DNA of 64,000 bases from an uncultured Pseudomonadales bacterium (lineage in GTDB: Bacteria; Pseudomonadota; Gammaproteobacteria; Pseudomonadales; UBA7434): contig CAJQKT010000041.1 in NCBI GenBank assembly GCA_905478995.1, positions 1 to 64,000 on the forward strand. The letters run 5' to 3'. The notes under the pieces were generated by a model that was given only the letters and a program-made list of their open reading frames with translations, was not told the origin of the DNA and did not search any database. The position numbers and the translations under genes are program-made. Below are positions 36,769-46,593 of this stretch, one piece after another; the stretch's first letter is position 1; every line of letters starts with the position of its first letter.

Positions 36769-38061
36769 ATGCTCGATTTACGCTACTTACGAACACATCT
36801 CGATGACGTTGCCAGCCAGCTTTTAATTAAGGGCTATAAGCTCGATAAAGAGCGTTTTAGCACGCTCGATGCTGCTCGCAAGAGCGCCGATATTGAAAGT
36901 CAGGCTTTGCAAGCTGAGCGTAAACAAGCCTCAAAACAGATTGGTCAGTTGGTACAAACGGGTGTTGCAATTGACGATGCTAAAGCCCAAGTTCAGCAGA
37001 CATTGGAAAAGATAGACGCTTCTCTGAATGCATTAAAGGCGCGTTCTCAAGCTGCCGATGAGCAAATTCAAGCATTTCTTTATGATGTTCCCAATATTCC
37101 TGACGTAAGCGTTCCTGCGGGCAAGGATGAGAGTGATAACGTTGAAGTGATGGTTTGGGGAGAGCCAAGGCAATTCGATTTTAAAGTTCTCGATCATGTT
37201 GATTTGGGGGGCGGTCTTAAAGGTATCGACTTCGATAGTGCATCGACTATGTCTGGTGCGCGTTTTGCGGTACTCAAAGCAGGCGTTGCTAGGCTGCATA
37301 GAGCGCTCGCACAATTTATGCTCGATCAGCATACAGAATGTAATGGCTATCAAGAAATTAATGCGCCGCTTATTGTTAATGCCTCTGCCCTGACGGGCAC
37401 CACGCAATTACCTAAGTTTGCCGATGACCTTTTTAAGTTAGAAGGTGATGCCGACTATTTTTTAATTCCAACCGGCGAAGTCCCTGTAACTAATTTGGCT
37501 CGTGATGCTATTCACGAAGAGGCTGTGTTGCCATTAAAGTACGCAGCGCACACGGCTTGTTTTCGTAGTGAGGCAGGGAGTCATGGTCGTGATACAAGAG
37601 GCTTGATTCGCCAGCATCAGTTTGAGAAGGTTGAGCTGGTGCAGGTGGTCAAAGCGGATGAGTCGGAGCGCGCACTGGAAGAGCTGACTGGCCATGCGGA
37701 ATCTATTTTACAAAAACTTCAGCTGCCGTACCGTAAGGTTATTTTGTGTGGCGGAGATCTGTCGTTCGGTTCGTGTAAAACCTATGATCTTGAGGTTTGG
37801 TTGCCGGCACAAGATACCTACAGAGAAATCAGTTCCTGTAGTAATTTTGGTGATTTTCAGGCGCGCCGATTAATGGCAAGATGGCGCAACCCCGAGAGCA
37901 AAAAGATTGAGCTGTTGCATACTTTAAATGGCTCAGGTTTAGCCGTCGGACGCACGCTCGTGGCGGTGCTGGAAAACTATCAAAACGAAGATGGTTCTAT
38001 CGAAGTGCCTGACGTTTTGCATGAATATATGCGTGGTGTCACTCGAATTGCTAGCTTTTGA
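36769..38061 (+). CDS. serS: Seryl-tRNA synthetase
   Basis: MLDLRYLRTHLDDVASQL, YLIPTGEVPVTNL-like class II motifs, ACFRSEAGSHGRDTRGLIRQHQFEKVELVQ. Confidence 0.97.
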   Translation: MLDLRYLRTHLDDVASQLLIKGYKLDKERFSTLDAARKSADIESQALQAERKQASKQIGQLVQTGVAIDDAKAQVQQTLEKIDASLNALKARSQAADEQIQAFLYDVPNIPDVSVPAGKDESDNVEVMVWGEPRQFDFKVLDHVDLGGGLKGIDFDSASTMSGARFAVLKAGVARLHRALAQFMLDQHTECNGYQEINAPLIVNASALTGTTQLPKFADDLFKLEGDADYFLIPTGEVPVTNLARDAIHEEAVLPLKYAAHTACFRSEAGSHGRDTRGLIRQHQFEKVELVQVVKADESERALEELTGHAESILQKLQLPYRKVILCGGDLSFGSCKTYDLEVWLPAQDTYREISSCSNFGDFQARRLMARWRNPESKKIELLHTLNGSGLAVGRTLVAVLENYQNEDGSIEVPDVLHEYMRGVTRIASF

Positions 38062-38158
38062 TTGTAAGCCTTTATTTGTCCGCCTTTGATTGATAGGCCA
38101 TTTGTATAGTTCAGGGCCATAAAAGCCACCTCATTGTTTACCAAGCTACACGGCGTCT

Positions 38159-39538
38159 ATGGAATATCTCCCGTTATTTTTCGATGTTAAAGGTAAAACC
38201 TGCTTGCTGGTCGGTGGGGGCACTATCGCCTACCGCAAAGCAAAATTACTCGTGGGTGCGGGTGCTCGGCTGGCTGTAGTCGCCCCTGCTATTGAGCCTG
38301 ATTTGCTAGAATTGGTGCAGGGTACGAACGGAGAATATTATGAGGAGCGTTATGGCGCAAAATGTCTCACAGACAAGTACTTTGTCATTGCGGCGACTAA
38401 TGACGAAAACTTAAATGAAAAAGTTGCGGTAGATTGTCGCGCTCGTAAGGTGCTCGTCAATGTAGTGGATGCACCTCAGCACTGTGATGTTATATTTCCA
38501 GCTATTATTGATCGCGCCCCCATCGTTATCGCGGTTTCGAGTTCGGGCGCTGCTCCGGTGCTTGCTCGATCGGTGCGCACAAGAATAGAGAGCACGATCC
38601 CGGCCAATTTTGGGGTGTTAGCTAATTTTATTGGTGAGCGCCGTGACGAGGTTCGCCAGCAGCTCGATGAACAAAAGCTGCGTCTGTTTTGGGAAGATTT
38701 TGTGCAAAGTGAAATTGCAGAGCGTGTCATGATGGGGCGCTTAGACGACGCGCAAGAAATGTTTATTCGAGCACTGGACCATGCAGTAAAAAATAAAGAA
38801 GTGTCAGAAGGCGAAGTCTATTTAATTGGGGCTGGCCCTGGCGACCCCGATCTGCTCACCTTTAAGGCGCTTCGTTTATTGCAGCGCGCCGATGTTGTTC
38901 TTTATGATCGTTTAGTTTCTAGTGAAATCGTTGCAATGTCGCGGCGTGACGCTGAGCATGTGTATGTTGGTAAAATGCGCAGCGAGCATACGGTTCCACA
39001 GCAAGAAATTAATCGACTGCTTATTGAGTATGCCGGTGAAGGTAAAAAAGTTGCTCGCTTAAAAGGTGGAGACCCCTTTGTCTTCGGGCGCGGCGGCGAA
39101 GAGATCGCCGGGCTTGCGCAAAATAATATTCCCTTTCAAATAGTGCCGGGCGTTTCGGCTGCCAATGGTTGCGCATGCTACGCGGGAATACCGCTCACGC
39201 ATCGCGATCATGCGCAGTCGGTAAGGTTTGTCACGGGGCATTTGAAAGATGGTTCTATGGATTTACCTTGGGCCGAGCTAGTTACGCCGTCGCAAACGGT
39301 TGTTGTTTATATGGGGTTAATAAGCCTGCCTATAATTTGCGAGCAATTGGTGGCTCATGGTGCGCCAGGAAATACCCCGGTGGCATTGATAGAGCGCGGT
39401 ACCACGCCGGATCAGCAGACTCATATTGGCACACTAACGAGTATTGTTGACTTGGTTGCAGATAAAAATGTACAAGCGCCAACACTGATTATTGTAGGAG
39501 GGGTTGTTAAATTACACGATTCATTGAGCTGGCGTTAA
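38159..39538 (+). CDS. cysG: Siroheme synthase (uroporphyrinogen methyltransferase/precorrin-2 dehydrogenase/ferrochelatase)
   Basis: MEYLPLFFDVKGKTCLLVGGGTIAYRKAKLL and VYLIGAGPGDPDLLTFKALRLLQRADVVLYDRLVS. Confidence 0.97.
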   Translation: MEYLPLFFDVKGKTCLLVGGGTIAYRKAKLLVGAGARLAVVAPAIEPDLLELVQGTNGEYYEERYGAKCLTDKYFVIAATNDENLNEKVAVDCRARKVLVNVVDAPQHCDVIFPAIIDRAPIVIAVSSSGAAPVLARSVRTRIESTIPANFGVLANFIGERRDEVRQQLDEQKLRLFWEDFVQSEIAERVMMGRLDDAQEMFIRALDHAVKNKEVSEGEVYLIGAGPGDPDLLTFKALRLLQRADVVLYDRLVSSEIVAMSRRDAEHVYVGKMRSEHTVPQQEINRLLIEYAGEGKKVARLKGGDPFVFGRGGEEIAGLAQNNIPFQIVPGVSAANGCACYAGIPLTHRDHAQSVRFVTGHLKDGSMDLPWAELVTPSQTVVVYMGLISLPIICEQLVAHGAPGNTPVALIERGTTPDQQTHIGTLTSIVDLVADKNVQAPTLIIVGGVVKLHDSLSWR

Positions 39539-39676
39539 TCGTTGCCTCGTGCGGCCATAACCATTGCTCGGTGGGTAGTGATGATTTTCTTGGCACAAAA
39601 TAGAATGTTCACCAGTAAAAACACTTCGACTTTTTAATCAGTACGAGTTGTAAATAGCGTTAACAGAAACACGAGC

Positions 39677-40198
39677 ATGATTTTTAGTGGAACATTGATA
39701 TCTTTACGTACAAAACGGTACCGCTTTTTTTGGGTATGGTTTGCGTGCGTGACGTTTACAGTTCAGGCATCAATTCCCTCTGGGTACATGCCTAACTCGC
39801 TAGCTAGTGGCAGCGCAATACAGCTTTGTCCTAAAAATATATCGGCTGAGCTTATGGCGGTGTTGCATAGCTCGCATCAGAAAGTCGAAAGACCTTCAAA
39901 GTCTAAAGTGGCGGAGCCTTCCCATCATGAACACCATCATGCGGCGTCTAATGCCCGCGTAGGCCCAAGCGCCGGCTTGATAGATCACTCGGCGCATAAT
40001 ACCGATGCCGCTCTGTGGGCAAGTGATTGCGACTTTGGTGCAGGTACGCAAAGTGTTTTGCCATTTTTAAGAGCCTACAGCCTGCCCTGCGAAACTATTA
40101 TACAAGCTGGTTATACTTTCCTGCAAAATCAGTGTGCTCTAGATTCTGTCTTGCCCCATCAGCATCAACCTCGGGCACCGCCAAAAATAATCAGTTAG
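39677..40198 (+). CDS. DUF2946-like His-rich membrane-associated protein
   Basis: N-terminal hydrophobic segment, ASIPSGYMPNSLASGSAIQLCP, His-rich EPSHHEHHHAA, CDFG motif; compared with remembered DUF2946 architecture. Confidence 0.5.
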   Translation: MIFSGTLISLRTKRYRFFWVWFACVTFTVQASIPSGYMPNSLASGSAIQLCPKNISAELMAVLHSSHQKVERPSKSKVAEPSHHEHHHAASNARVGPSAGLIDHSAHNTDAALWASDCDFGAGTQSVLPFLRAYSLPCETIIQAGYTFLQNQCALDSVLPHQHQPRAPPKIIS

Positions 40199-40285
40199 TC
40201 CTACTAATAGCAGGTAACGCTTTCAATCAAGTCATTGATTGAATATTGGTTGCCTATACGCTAATTTTATTTTTGGAATTGAACT

Positions 40286-41434
40286 ATGAAAGTGATATTT
40301 TTGACTGCAGGCACTTTGGCCATGCAGCTGTTTAGCGCCGTTACTTGTGCAGCAGATAATTCAAAGCAACATCTTGGCGGGCATCATGCCTCAAGTCATG
40401 CGGGCAGCGTGAGCGTATCAAGCGATGATCAAAGACGCGTTAAAGACCAAGCGCATGCCGATTCGCACGCGCCAATTGGTGTGATGGCTGATCACATGCA
40501 TCAGGCGGGCGAGTGGATGGTGTCTTATCGCCCCATGTACATGAGCATGAAAGGCAACCAAAATGGCGGGGCAAGTTTGTCACCCGAACAAGTGATTACT
40601 CAGCCTAATCGCTTTGCCATGCCACCAACCATGCCAGCAAATTTAAGGGTGGTGCCAACCGAGATGACGATGAGCATGCATATGCTGGGTGTCATGTATG
40701 CTCCTAGCGATAGTGTAACGCTTATGGGCATGACGCAGTATGTAGAAAAAGAAATGGATCACATTACATTTCAAGGCATGGGCGGCACTAATCGTTTAGG
40801 TAACTTTACCACCAAGACCAGCGGCATCGGTGACACGAGTTTATCGGCTCTTATTAAGCTTGGCCCAGCGTGGCATGCTCAGGTGGGCGTTTCATTACCC
40901 ACCGGCGACATCAAACAAACCGATACGGTACTCAGCCCAATGGGGACGAACCCAACGCTACGACTACCCTATATGATGCAATTAGGCTCTGGCACTTATG
41001 ACGCTTTGCTCGGAGCAACCTACAACAGGGTGGCTCATACGGCTAAGAGTAATTTTGGGTGGGGAGGGCAGTGGCGAAGTACGCTTCGGCTGGGTGAAAA
41101 TAGCGAGGATTACACCTTTGGTGATGAGCATCGTTTTACGGGCTGGATAAGCTACAGCTTCAGTCATGCGCTGAGCGTATCAACACGCCTTGAATGGTTG
41201 AATCGAGGAAATATCGATGGCATCGATGCTGTGATCATGGCGCCTGTGCAAACGGCCGACCCTGACCGCCAGGCATTAGATCGTTTAGATTTCGGTTTAG
41301 GGCTTAATTGGTTGTTGCCAAAACAGCAGCATCGTTTATCAATGGAGTTGAGTATGCCTATTACCGAGCACATGGATGGCCCGCAAATGAAAACAGACTA
41401 TCAAGTAGTGCTCGGATGGCAATATAGCCCGTAG
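40286..41434 (+). CDS. Met/His-rich exported protein, predicted outer-membrane transporter-like
   Basis: Signal peptide; His-rich HHASSHAGS; Met-rich MVSYRPMYMSMKG, EMTMSMHMLGVMYAPSDSVTLMGMTQYVEKEMDHITFQGMGG; repetitive beta-strand-like C-terminal half. Confidence 0.6.
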   Translation: MKVIFLTAGTLAMQLFSAVTCAADNSKQHLGGHHASSHAGSVSVSSDDQRRVKDQAHADSHAPIGVMADHMHQAGEWMVSYRPMYMSMKGNQNGGASLSPEQVITQPNRFAMPPTMPANLRVVPTEMTMSMHMLGVMYAPSDSVTLMGMTQYVEKEMDHITFQGMGGTNRLGNFTTKTSGIGDTSLSALIKLGPAWHAQVGVSLPTGDIKQTDTVLSPMGTNPTLRLPYMMQLGSGTYDALLGATYNRVAHTAKSNFGWGGQWRSTLRLGENSEDYTFGDEHRFTGWISYSFSHALSVSTRLEWLNRGNIDGIDAVIMAPVQTADPDRQALDRLDFGLGLNWLLPKQQHRLSMELSMPITEHMDGPQMKTDYQVVLGWQYSP

Positions 41435-41564
41435 AGAATCTGTTCGTTACCTGCGTGAGGCTATATGGTTTCGCTTGCATTTGTCGCTCTCACATCCGTC
41501 GAGTTGTGGGAGCGACACCGCAGCGCAGTCGTTATGCGGTTTTGATTTTTGATTGATGCAAGGG

Positions 41565-43172
41565 TTAGGCCCTGCGTTTTTCGTTGGCAATTTGTTGAGC
41601 TAAATACTCTTCATAAGTGCCTTGAAAATCATTGAGCTGTTGATCTTTTATTTCGATAATTCTTGTGGCGAGTGATGAGACAAATTCTCGATCGTGGCTG
41701 ACAAAAATAAGCGTGCCCTCATAGTGCTCTAAGGCAAGGTTCAATGCTTCGATACTTTCCATGTCGAGGTGGTTAGTTGGCTCGTCCATAATAAGTACGT
41801 TGGCATCACTCATCATCATGCGGCCAAAGAGAAGACGGTTTTTCTCACCGCCAGAACAAACGGCAGCCTTTTTGAGAAAATCATCGGATGAAAATAATAA
41901 GCGGCCTAGTGTTGCTCGCACAATCTGGTCGTCATGGTGTGGTTTTCGCCACTGGCTCATCCAGTCAAACAAATTTAAATCGTTATTAAACTCATTATTA
42001 CTATCTTGCGGGCAGTAAGCGATGCTGGCATTTTCAGCCCACTTAACTTCGCCGTGCAGAGGGTCAAGTTGATTCATCAAGCAGCGCAAGAGGGTGGTTT
42101 TACCTGCGCCATTATCACCAATTACAGCAAGTTTACTGCCAGCTTCTAAAATCATGCTGCCTTGATTGAACAATAAATTGTCATCAAAACCATGGCCTAT
42201 TTTGTTGAGGATTACTGCTTGGCGGTGTAGCTTTTTGCTTTGAGTAAAACGGATATACGGTGTGACTCGGCTTGATGGTTTGATATCGTCAAGCTTGATT
42301 TTCTCAAGCCTCTTTGCTCGTGAAGTCGCTTGCTTGGCTTTGGATGCGTTGGCAGAGAAGCGGCTAACAAATTGTTGAAGGTCAGCAATTTGGGTCTTCT
42401 TTTTCGCATTTTCCGAATGCATGCGCTCCTGTACAGCGGTAGCTGCCAGCATAAAATCATCATAGGTGCCTGGGTAGATTCTCAGTTCGCCATAGTCAAT
42501 ATCAGCCATATGGGTGCAGACTGAATTTAAAAAATGCCGGTCATGCGAGACAATTATCATCGTGCTTTTGCGTTCATTCAGCGTCGTTTCAAGCCAGCGA
42601 ATGGTATCGATGTCGAGGTTGTTGGTAGGCTCGTCGAGTAACAAAATATCGGGGTCAGAAAAAAGTGCCTGAGCGAGTAATACGCGAAGTTTTCTACCCG
42701 GCGCCACCTCACTCATTGGGCCTGCATGTAATGCTTGCTCAATGCCAGCGCCGAGTAATATTTCTTCAGCGCGGCTTTCGGCGCTGTAGCCATCCATTTC
42801 TGCAAATTGAATTTCCAGCTCTGCCACATGCATGCCCTCGGCTTCGGTCATCTCAGGCAGGGAGTATATGCGGTCGCGCTCTTGCTTGATTTCCCACAGT
42901 TCGGCATGGCCCATAATCACTGTGTCGACGACGCTAAATTCTTCAAAAGCAAATTGATTCTGGTTGAGTTTTCCGATGCGCTCATTGGGTGTAATGGCTA
43001 CATTGCCCGCACTGGGCTTTAGGCTGCCATCGAGTATTTTTATGAACGTCGACTTTCCGCAGCCGTTAGCGCCAATAAGGCCGTAGCGATTGCCGCCGCC
43101 AAATTTAGCCGAAATGTTTTCAAATAATGGTTTGGCACCAAATTGCATGGTGATATTGGCGGTGGTGATCAA
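41565..43172 (-). CDS. ybiT: ABC-F family ATPase (YbiT-like)
   Basis: Two ABC domains ([28 protein letters not shown]), [15 protein letters not shown] and [17 protein letters not shown], YbiT-like linker. Confidence 0.88.
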   Translation of the reverse strand: MITTANITMQFGAKPLFENISAKFGGGNRYGLIGANGCGKSTFIKILDGSLKPSAGNVAITPNERIGKLNQNQFAFEEFSVVDTVIMGHAELWEIKQERDRIYSLPEMTEAEGMHVAELEIQFAEMDGYSAESRAEEILLGAGIEQALHAGPMSEVAPGRKLRVLLAQALFSDPDILLLDEPTNNLDIDTIRWLETTLNERKSTMIIVSHDRHFLNSVCTHMADIDYGELRIYPGTYDDFMLAATAVQERMHSENAKKKTQIADLQQFVSRFSANASKAKQATSRAKRLEKIKLDDIKPSSRVTPYIRFTQSKKLHRQAVILNKIGHGFDDNLLFNQGSMILEAGSKLAVIGDNGAGKTTLLRCLMNQLDPLHGEVKWAENASIAYCPQDSNNEFNNDLNLFDWMSQWRKPHHDDQIVRATLGRLLFSSDDFLKKAAVCSGGEKNRLLFGRMMMSDANVLIMDEPTNHLDMESIEALNLALEHYEGTLIFVSHDREFVSSLATRIIEIKDQQLNDFQGTYEEYLAQQIANEKRRA

Positions 43173-43244
43173 AATAAATTCCCTAAATGCGATTTTAACT
43201 GGACAAGTGATTTGATTTTTCGGCAGTCTGACATGGCTTGAGTG

Positions 43245-45092
43245 TTAGCTGGGTTGCTCCGAGTTTGTTTCACCGTCGGCTACTGTGGGCTTGCGCCGTT
43301 TGCGTTGAATGATTGTGGGAGTGGTCTTCTTTTCGCGCACTTTAAGTTTGTCATCGTAGTTTATGTCGTAACGTGCGGCAGGCTGGCCAGCGGGTGAGCC
43401 GCCGCCTAGTGAATTACTAGGGTAGCCATAGGGTTGATTGCGGGTGTTCCTGCCGGCAGACTTTTTGCCAGGCCTCGAGCCGGCGGGTTTGTTCGATTGA
43501 CGCTTAGGCTTATGCGGCGCGCTGTAGTCTGGTTTGAAAATGGTATTGTATTCAGTGTGTGGAGCATCGTTTGCTGAGGCAACATTACCATTGACTTCCT
43601 GTTTGGGCCGCCTATTTTTGTTACTACTGGATTGGGCGTGGTTTTTCTGGCTAGCGTTGCTTTGAGGGCCATTACTGCGGTTGGGTCCGGTACGCTTTTG
43701 TCCGCCATTGGGTTTGCGTTTATCTGCATCAGATCGCTTGGCTTTGTGGCGGCCAGCCCCTGCCTCACTGCGGTTGCCAGGCTCGGAATGCTGGCGCGGG
43801 GTGTTTGTGGTATCTGACTCTGGGCGCGCAGCGGAGCCGCTTCTTCTAGCTGAGCTATTTCTTCTTGGTGGCCTGCCTTTTTTTGTATCCGTTCTGTTTT
43901 GATTGTTACGTGACGGTGCTTTAGGCACGCGCTGTCCCAGTCGTGATTCTGGTAGCGTTCGTTGCGGAATAAAATCGGGCAATAGCTCTCTTGATAGCAC
44001 TTGCTGAATCAAACGCTCGATATCGACGAGTAATTTGAATTCGTCAGCGCAGACTAATGATATAGCGTGCCCCTCAGCACCTGCGCGTCCGGTGCGTCCA
44101 ATGCGATGCACATAATCTTCAGGCACGCTGGGTAATTCATAATTAACCACTTGCGGAAGCTGTTCAATATCGAGGCCGCGCGCAGCAATATCAGTGGCTA
44201 CTAAGACGCGTGTTTTACCGCGTTTGAATTCGGCCAGGGCAGTGGTGCGAGCGCCTTGGCTTTTGTTACCGTGAATGGCGGCAGCCTGAATACCGTTTTC
44301 GTTGAGTTCAAGTGCGAGTCGGTTGGCACCTCGCTTGGTTTTGGTAAAGACTAATACCTGTTGCCATTCTTCTTCGCGAATCAGATGCATCAGCAGCAAT
44401 GGTTTGCGCCTAGCATCAACCGGGTATACGAACTGCTTTACGGTCGTGGCGGTTCGATCTGCCGGTGATACCGAGATCTCGACTGGCTGATTGACAATGC
44501 CTCGTGCTAACTCTCGGATAGAGGGAGAGAAGGTGGCTGAAAACAGCAAGTTCTGTCGCTGTCTGGGTAAGAGCGCAATGATTTTGCGAATATCATGAAT
44601 AAAACCCATGTCGAGCATACGATCAGCTTCGTCTAGAACAAGCACTTCAAGCTGGTCAAATTTAACGGCATTTTGCTGGTAGAGATCCATCAACCGGCCT
44701 GGTGTAGCTACAAGAATATCAACGCCACTGCGTAGTCTCATCATTTGAGGGTTGATTTTTACGCCGCCAAAAATCACCGTTGAACGGAGGTCTAAGTTTG
44801 CGCCATAGGTGGCTACGCTCTCACCCACTTGAGCGGCTAGTTCTCGGGTGGGCGTAAGGATGAGTGCACGAACTTGGTTACCTTTGGCTTTGTTGCCGCC
44901 GTTTAATCGGTCGAGTATAGGCAGCGTGAATCCGGCGGTTTTTCCCGTGCCAGTTTGGGCCGCAGCCATGACGTCGCAGCCTTGTAAAATGGCAGGGATG
45001 GCTTCAAGTTGAATGGGTGACGGTGTGGTGTAGCCTTTTTCGGCAATAGCTTTTAATAGAGGTGTGGATAACCCCAGCTCGGCAAATGACAT
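43245..45092 (-). CDS. rhlE: DEAD-box RNA helicase RhlE-like with a long basic tail
   Basis: [61 protein letters not shown]; about 200-residue low-complexity C-terminus. Confidence 0.92.
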   Translation of the reverse strand: MSFAELGLSTPLLKAIAEKGYTTPSPIQLEAIPAILQGCDVMAAAQTGTGKTAGFTLPILDRLNGGNKAKGNQVRALILTPTRELAAQVGESVATYGANLDLRSTVIFGGVKINPQMMRLRSGVDILVATPGRLMDLYQQNAVKFDQLEVLVLDEADRMLDMGFIHDIRKIIALLPRQRQNLLFSATFSPSIRELARGIVNQPVEISVSPADRTATTVKQFVYPVDARRKPLLLMHLIREEEWQQVLVFTKTKRGANRLALELNENGIQAAAIHGNKSQGARTTALAEFKRGKTRVLVATDIAARGLDIEQLPQVVNYELPSVPEDYVHRIGRTGRAGAEGHAISLVCADEFKLLVDIERLIQQVLSRELLPDFIPQRTLPESRLGQRVPKAPSRNNQNRTDTKKGRPPRRNSSARRSGSAARPESDTTNTPRQHSEPGNRSEAGAGRHKAKRSDADKRKPNGGQKRTGPNRSNGPQSNASQKNHAQSSSNKNRRPKQEVNGNVASANDAPHTEYNTIFKPDYSAPHKPKRQSNKPAGSRPGKKSAGRNTRNQPYGYPSNSLGGGSPAGQPAARYDINYDDKLKVREKKTTPTIIQRKRRKPTVADGETNSEQPS

Positions 45093-45390
45093 AAGCGGAT
45101 ACTCGATATTGGTGCTGGTAACGACAAGTCAACTGCGCATATCGTTACAGGTAGAGAGCGCTCAGGGCTTTGAATACATCGAGTTCTTCCCAATCGAGAC
45201 TAGGCTGATCGAGACTGAACGGATCGAGAATGGAGCCAGGCAGATGAAGCGAACTTCAGGTTACACGTAATTTTCGCTATTTGCCATGCAGGAAGTTGTT
45301 AATAACAGCACTTTACAGCTCGGGGTGGCTGGGTGGTTTGAGGGGCAACGTTGGGTAAATGGGGTGATTGTGAGGCTGCCAATTGGCCCG

Positions 45391-45939
45391 TTACCACATA
45401 AGGTCGTCGGGTACTTTGAAATCGGCATAAGGGTCTTCGGCTTGTTCGGCTTGTGTTGCATTAGGCGTTTTTACGTTCAACAGCACCACTAGTGTGGGGT
45501 CGCGCTGCTCAATCTTACCGGCAATAGCCGAAGGGACTAACTCATAACTGGCGCCTAGTCGAACAATCGCAATGTGTCCGCGCTCTAATTGTCGTTGCTG
45601 TATGTTATCTACGTAGATTTTCTTGATCTTCTTATTGTCCACAAACTGGTAGCCAATGTCGCCTTTTTGGTGGCCAATACGATGTCTCTCAATAAGCTGA
45701 ATGATCTGGGCGCCAATGGCTTTTTCGTTTGCCCGCTGCAAGGCGGCTTGATTGTGTTCCCTTGCTTTATTAGCTTTGTCGGCTTGAGCCTGCTGAACCG
45801 CAATTTTTGCAGTGTTGTCTACTTCGGCTTCACCGCGGCGTACCTGTTTCGCATGTCGGCGCTTGTCTTTGGCAACCTGTTTCGCTTTTTTTTCGTCGAC
45901 CATACCGGCTTTAAGAAGTTGGTCTTGCAGTGAAGGCAT
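45391..45939 (-). CDS. DUF2058 (YaiL-like) family protein
   Basis: MPSLQDQLLKAGMVDEKKAKQVAKDKRRHAKQVRRGE, LERGHIAIVRLGASYELVPS. Confidence 0.85.
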   Translation of the reverse strand: MPSLQDQLLKAGMVDEKKAKQVAKDKRRHAKQVRRGEAEVDNTAKIAVQQAQADKANKAREHNQAALQRANEKAIGAQIIQLIERHRIGHQKGDIGYQFVDNKKIKKIYVDNIQQRQLERGHIAIVRLGASYELVPSAIAGKIEQRDPTLVVLLNVKTPNATQAEQAEDPYADFKVPDDLMW

Positions 45940-46078
45940 GAGTGAGAGTTTCCGGCAATAAGATTAATGGGAGGCGTGGACTTACCTCTGAACTATTTTA
46001 GTCAGTTCTTTGTTGCGCGCCTGGTTCAGAACAGCTCGAATAATAGCAGTTCAATTTATGGTAATGCAGCTGTTTTTA

Positions 46079-46109
46079 TTGACTATTAATCAATAGTATC
46101 TGCTATTCT
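46079..46109 (+). promoter_or_regulatory. Putative sigma70 promoter of csrA (extended -10)
   Basis: TTGACT (46079-46084), 19-nt spacer, TGC-TATTCT (46101-46109); immediately upstream of a hairpin in the csrA leader. Confidence 0.4.
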
Positions 46110-46253
46110 ATGTTCGCCTGATTGGTCTCATGCCAATCAGGACAAGGCGTTAAGTGTTATTGAGTTGTGGTTGCATAACAGCTTTGGATCGCTCGTTGTA
46201 TTAAAGACAAACACCTAAGACATTGAAGTTACTGGACTCAGCAAGGAGACGCT

Positions 46254-46436
46254 ATGCTCATCTTAACCCGTAAATCTGGTGAAAAGATTCGTATTGCCGG
46301 AGATATCGAACTTACCGTTCTACACGTGAGTGGCTCGCAGGTCAAAATAGGTATTGATGCACCGAAAGATGTAACGATTATGCGCGAAGAGCTATTGGGT
46401 CGGGATGCCAGAGATATTGATCCGGGCGATGCATAA
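46254..46436 (+). CDS. csrA: Carbon storage regulator CsrA
   Basis: [56 protein letters not shown]. Confidence 0.97.
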   Translation: MLILTRKSGEKIRIAGDIELTVLHVSGSQVKIGIDAPKDVTIMREELLGRDARDIDPGDA

Positions 46437-46593
46437 TAAAATCTATTGATCAGATTGATGTTCTAGATTCTTTTTAGTCGATCTGCTTCCCGCCTTATTC
46501 GCACAAGGCCCTCCCTAAGGTATAATTTGCCGCAATTTATCGCCGACGCAACGGCTATTTTGGTTACTGAGCTTATACCTTGAGGAAACGCGC

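Noticed and set aside
46440-46593. Possible SAM riboswitch before metY
   Set aside because: No recognisable SAM-I/II conserved core; only an ordinary promoter-like TATAAT is visible.
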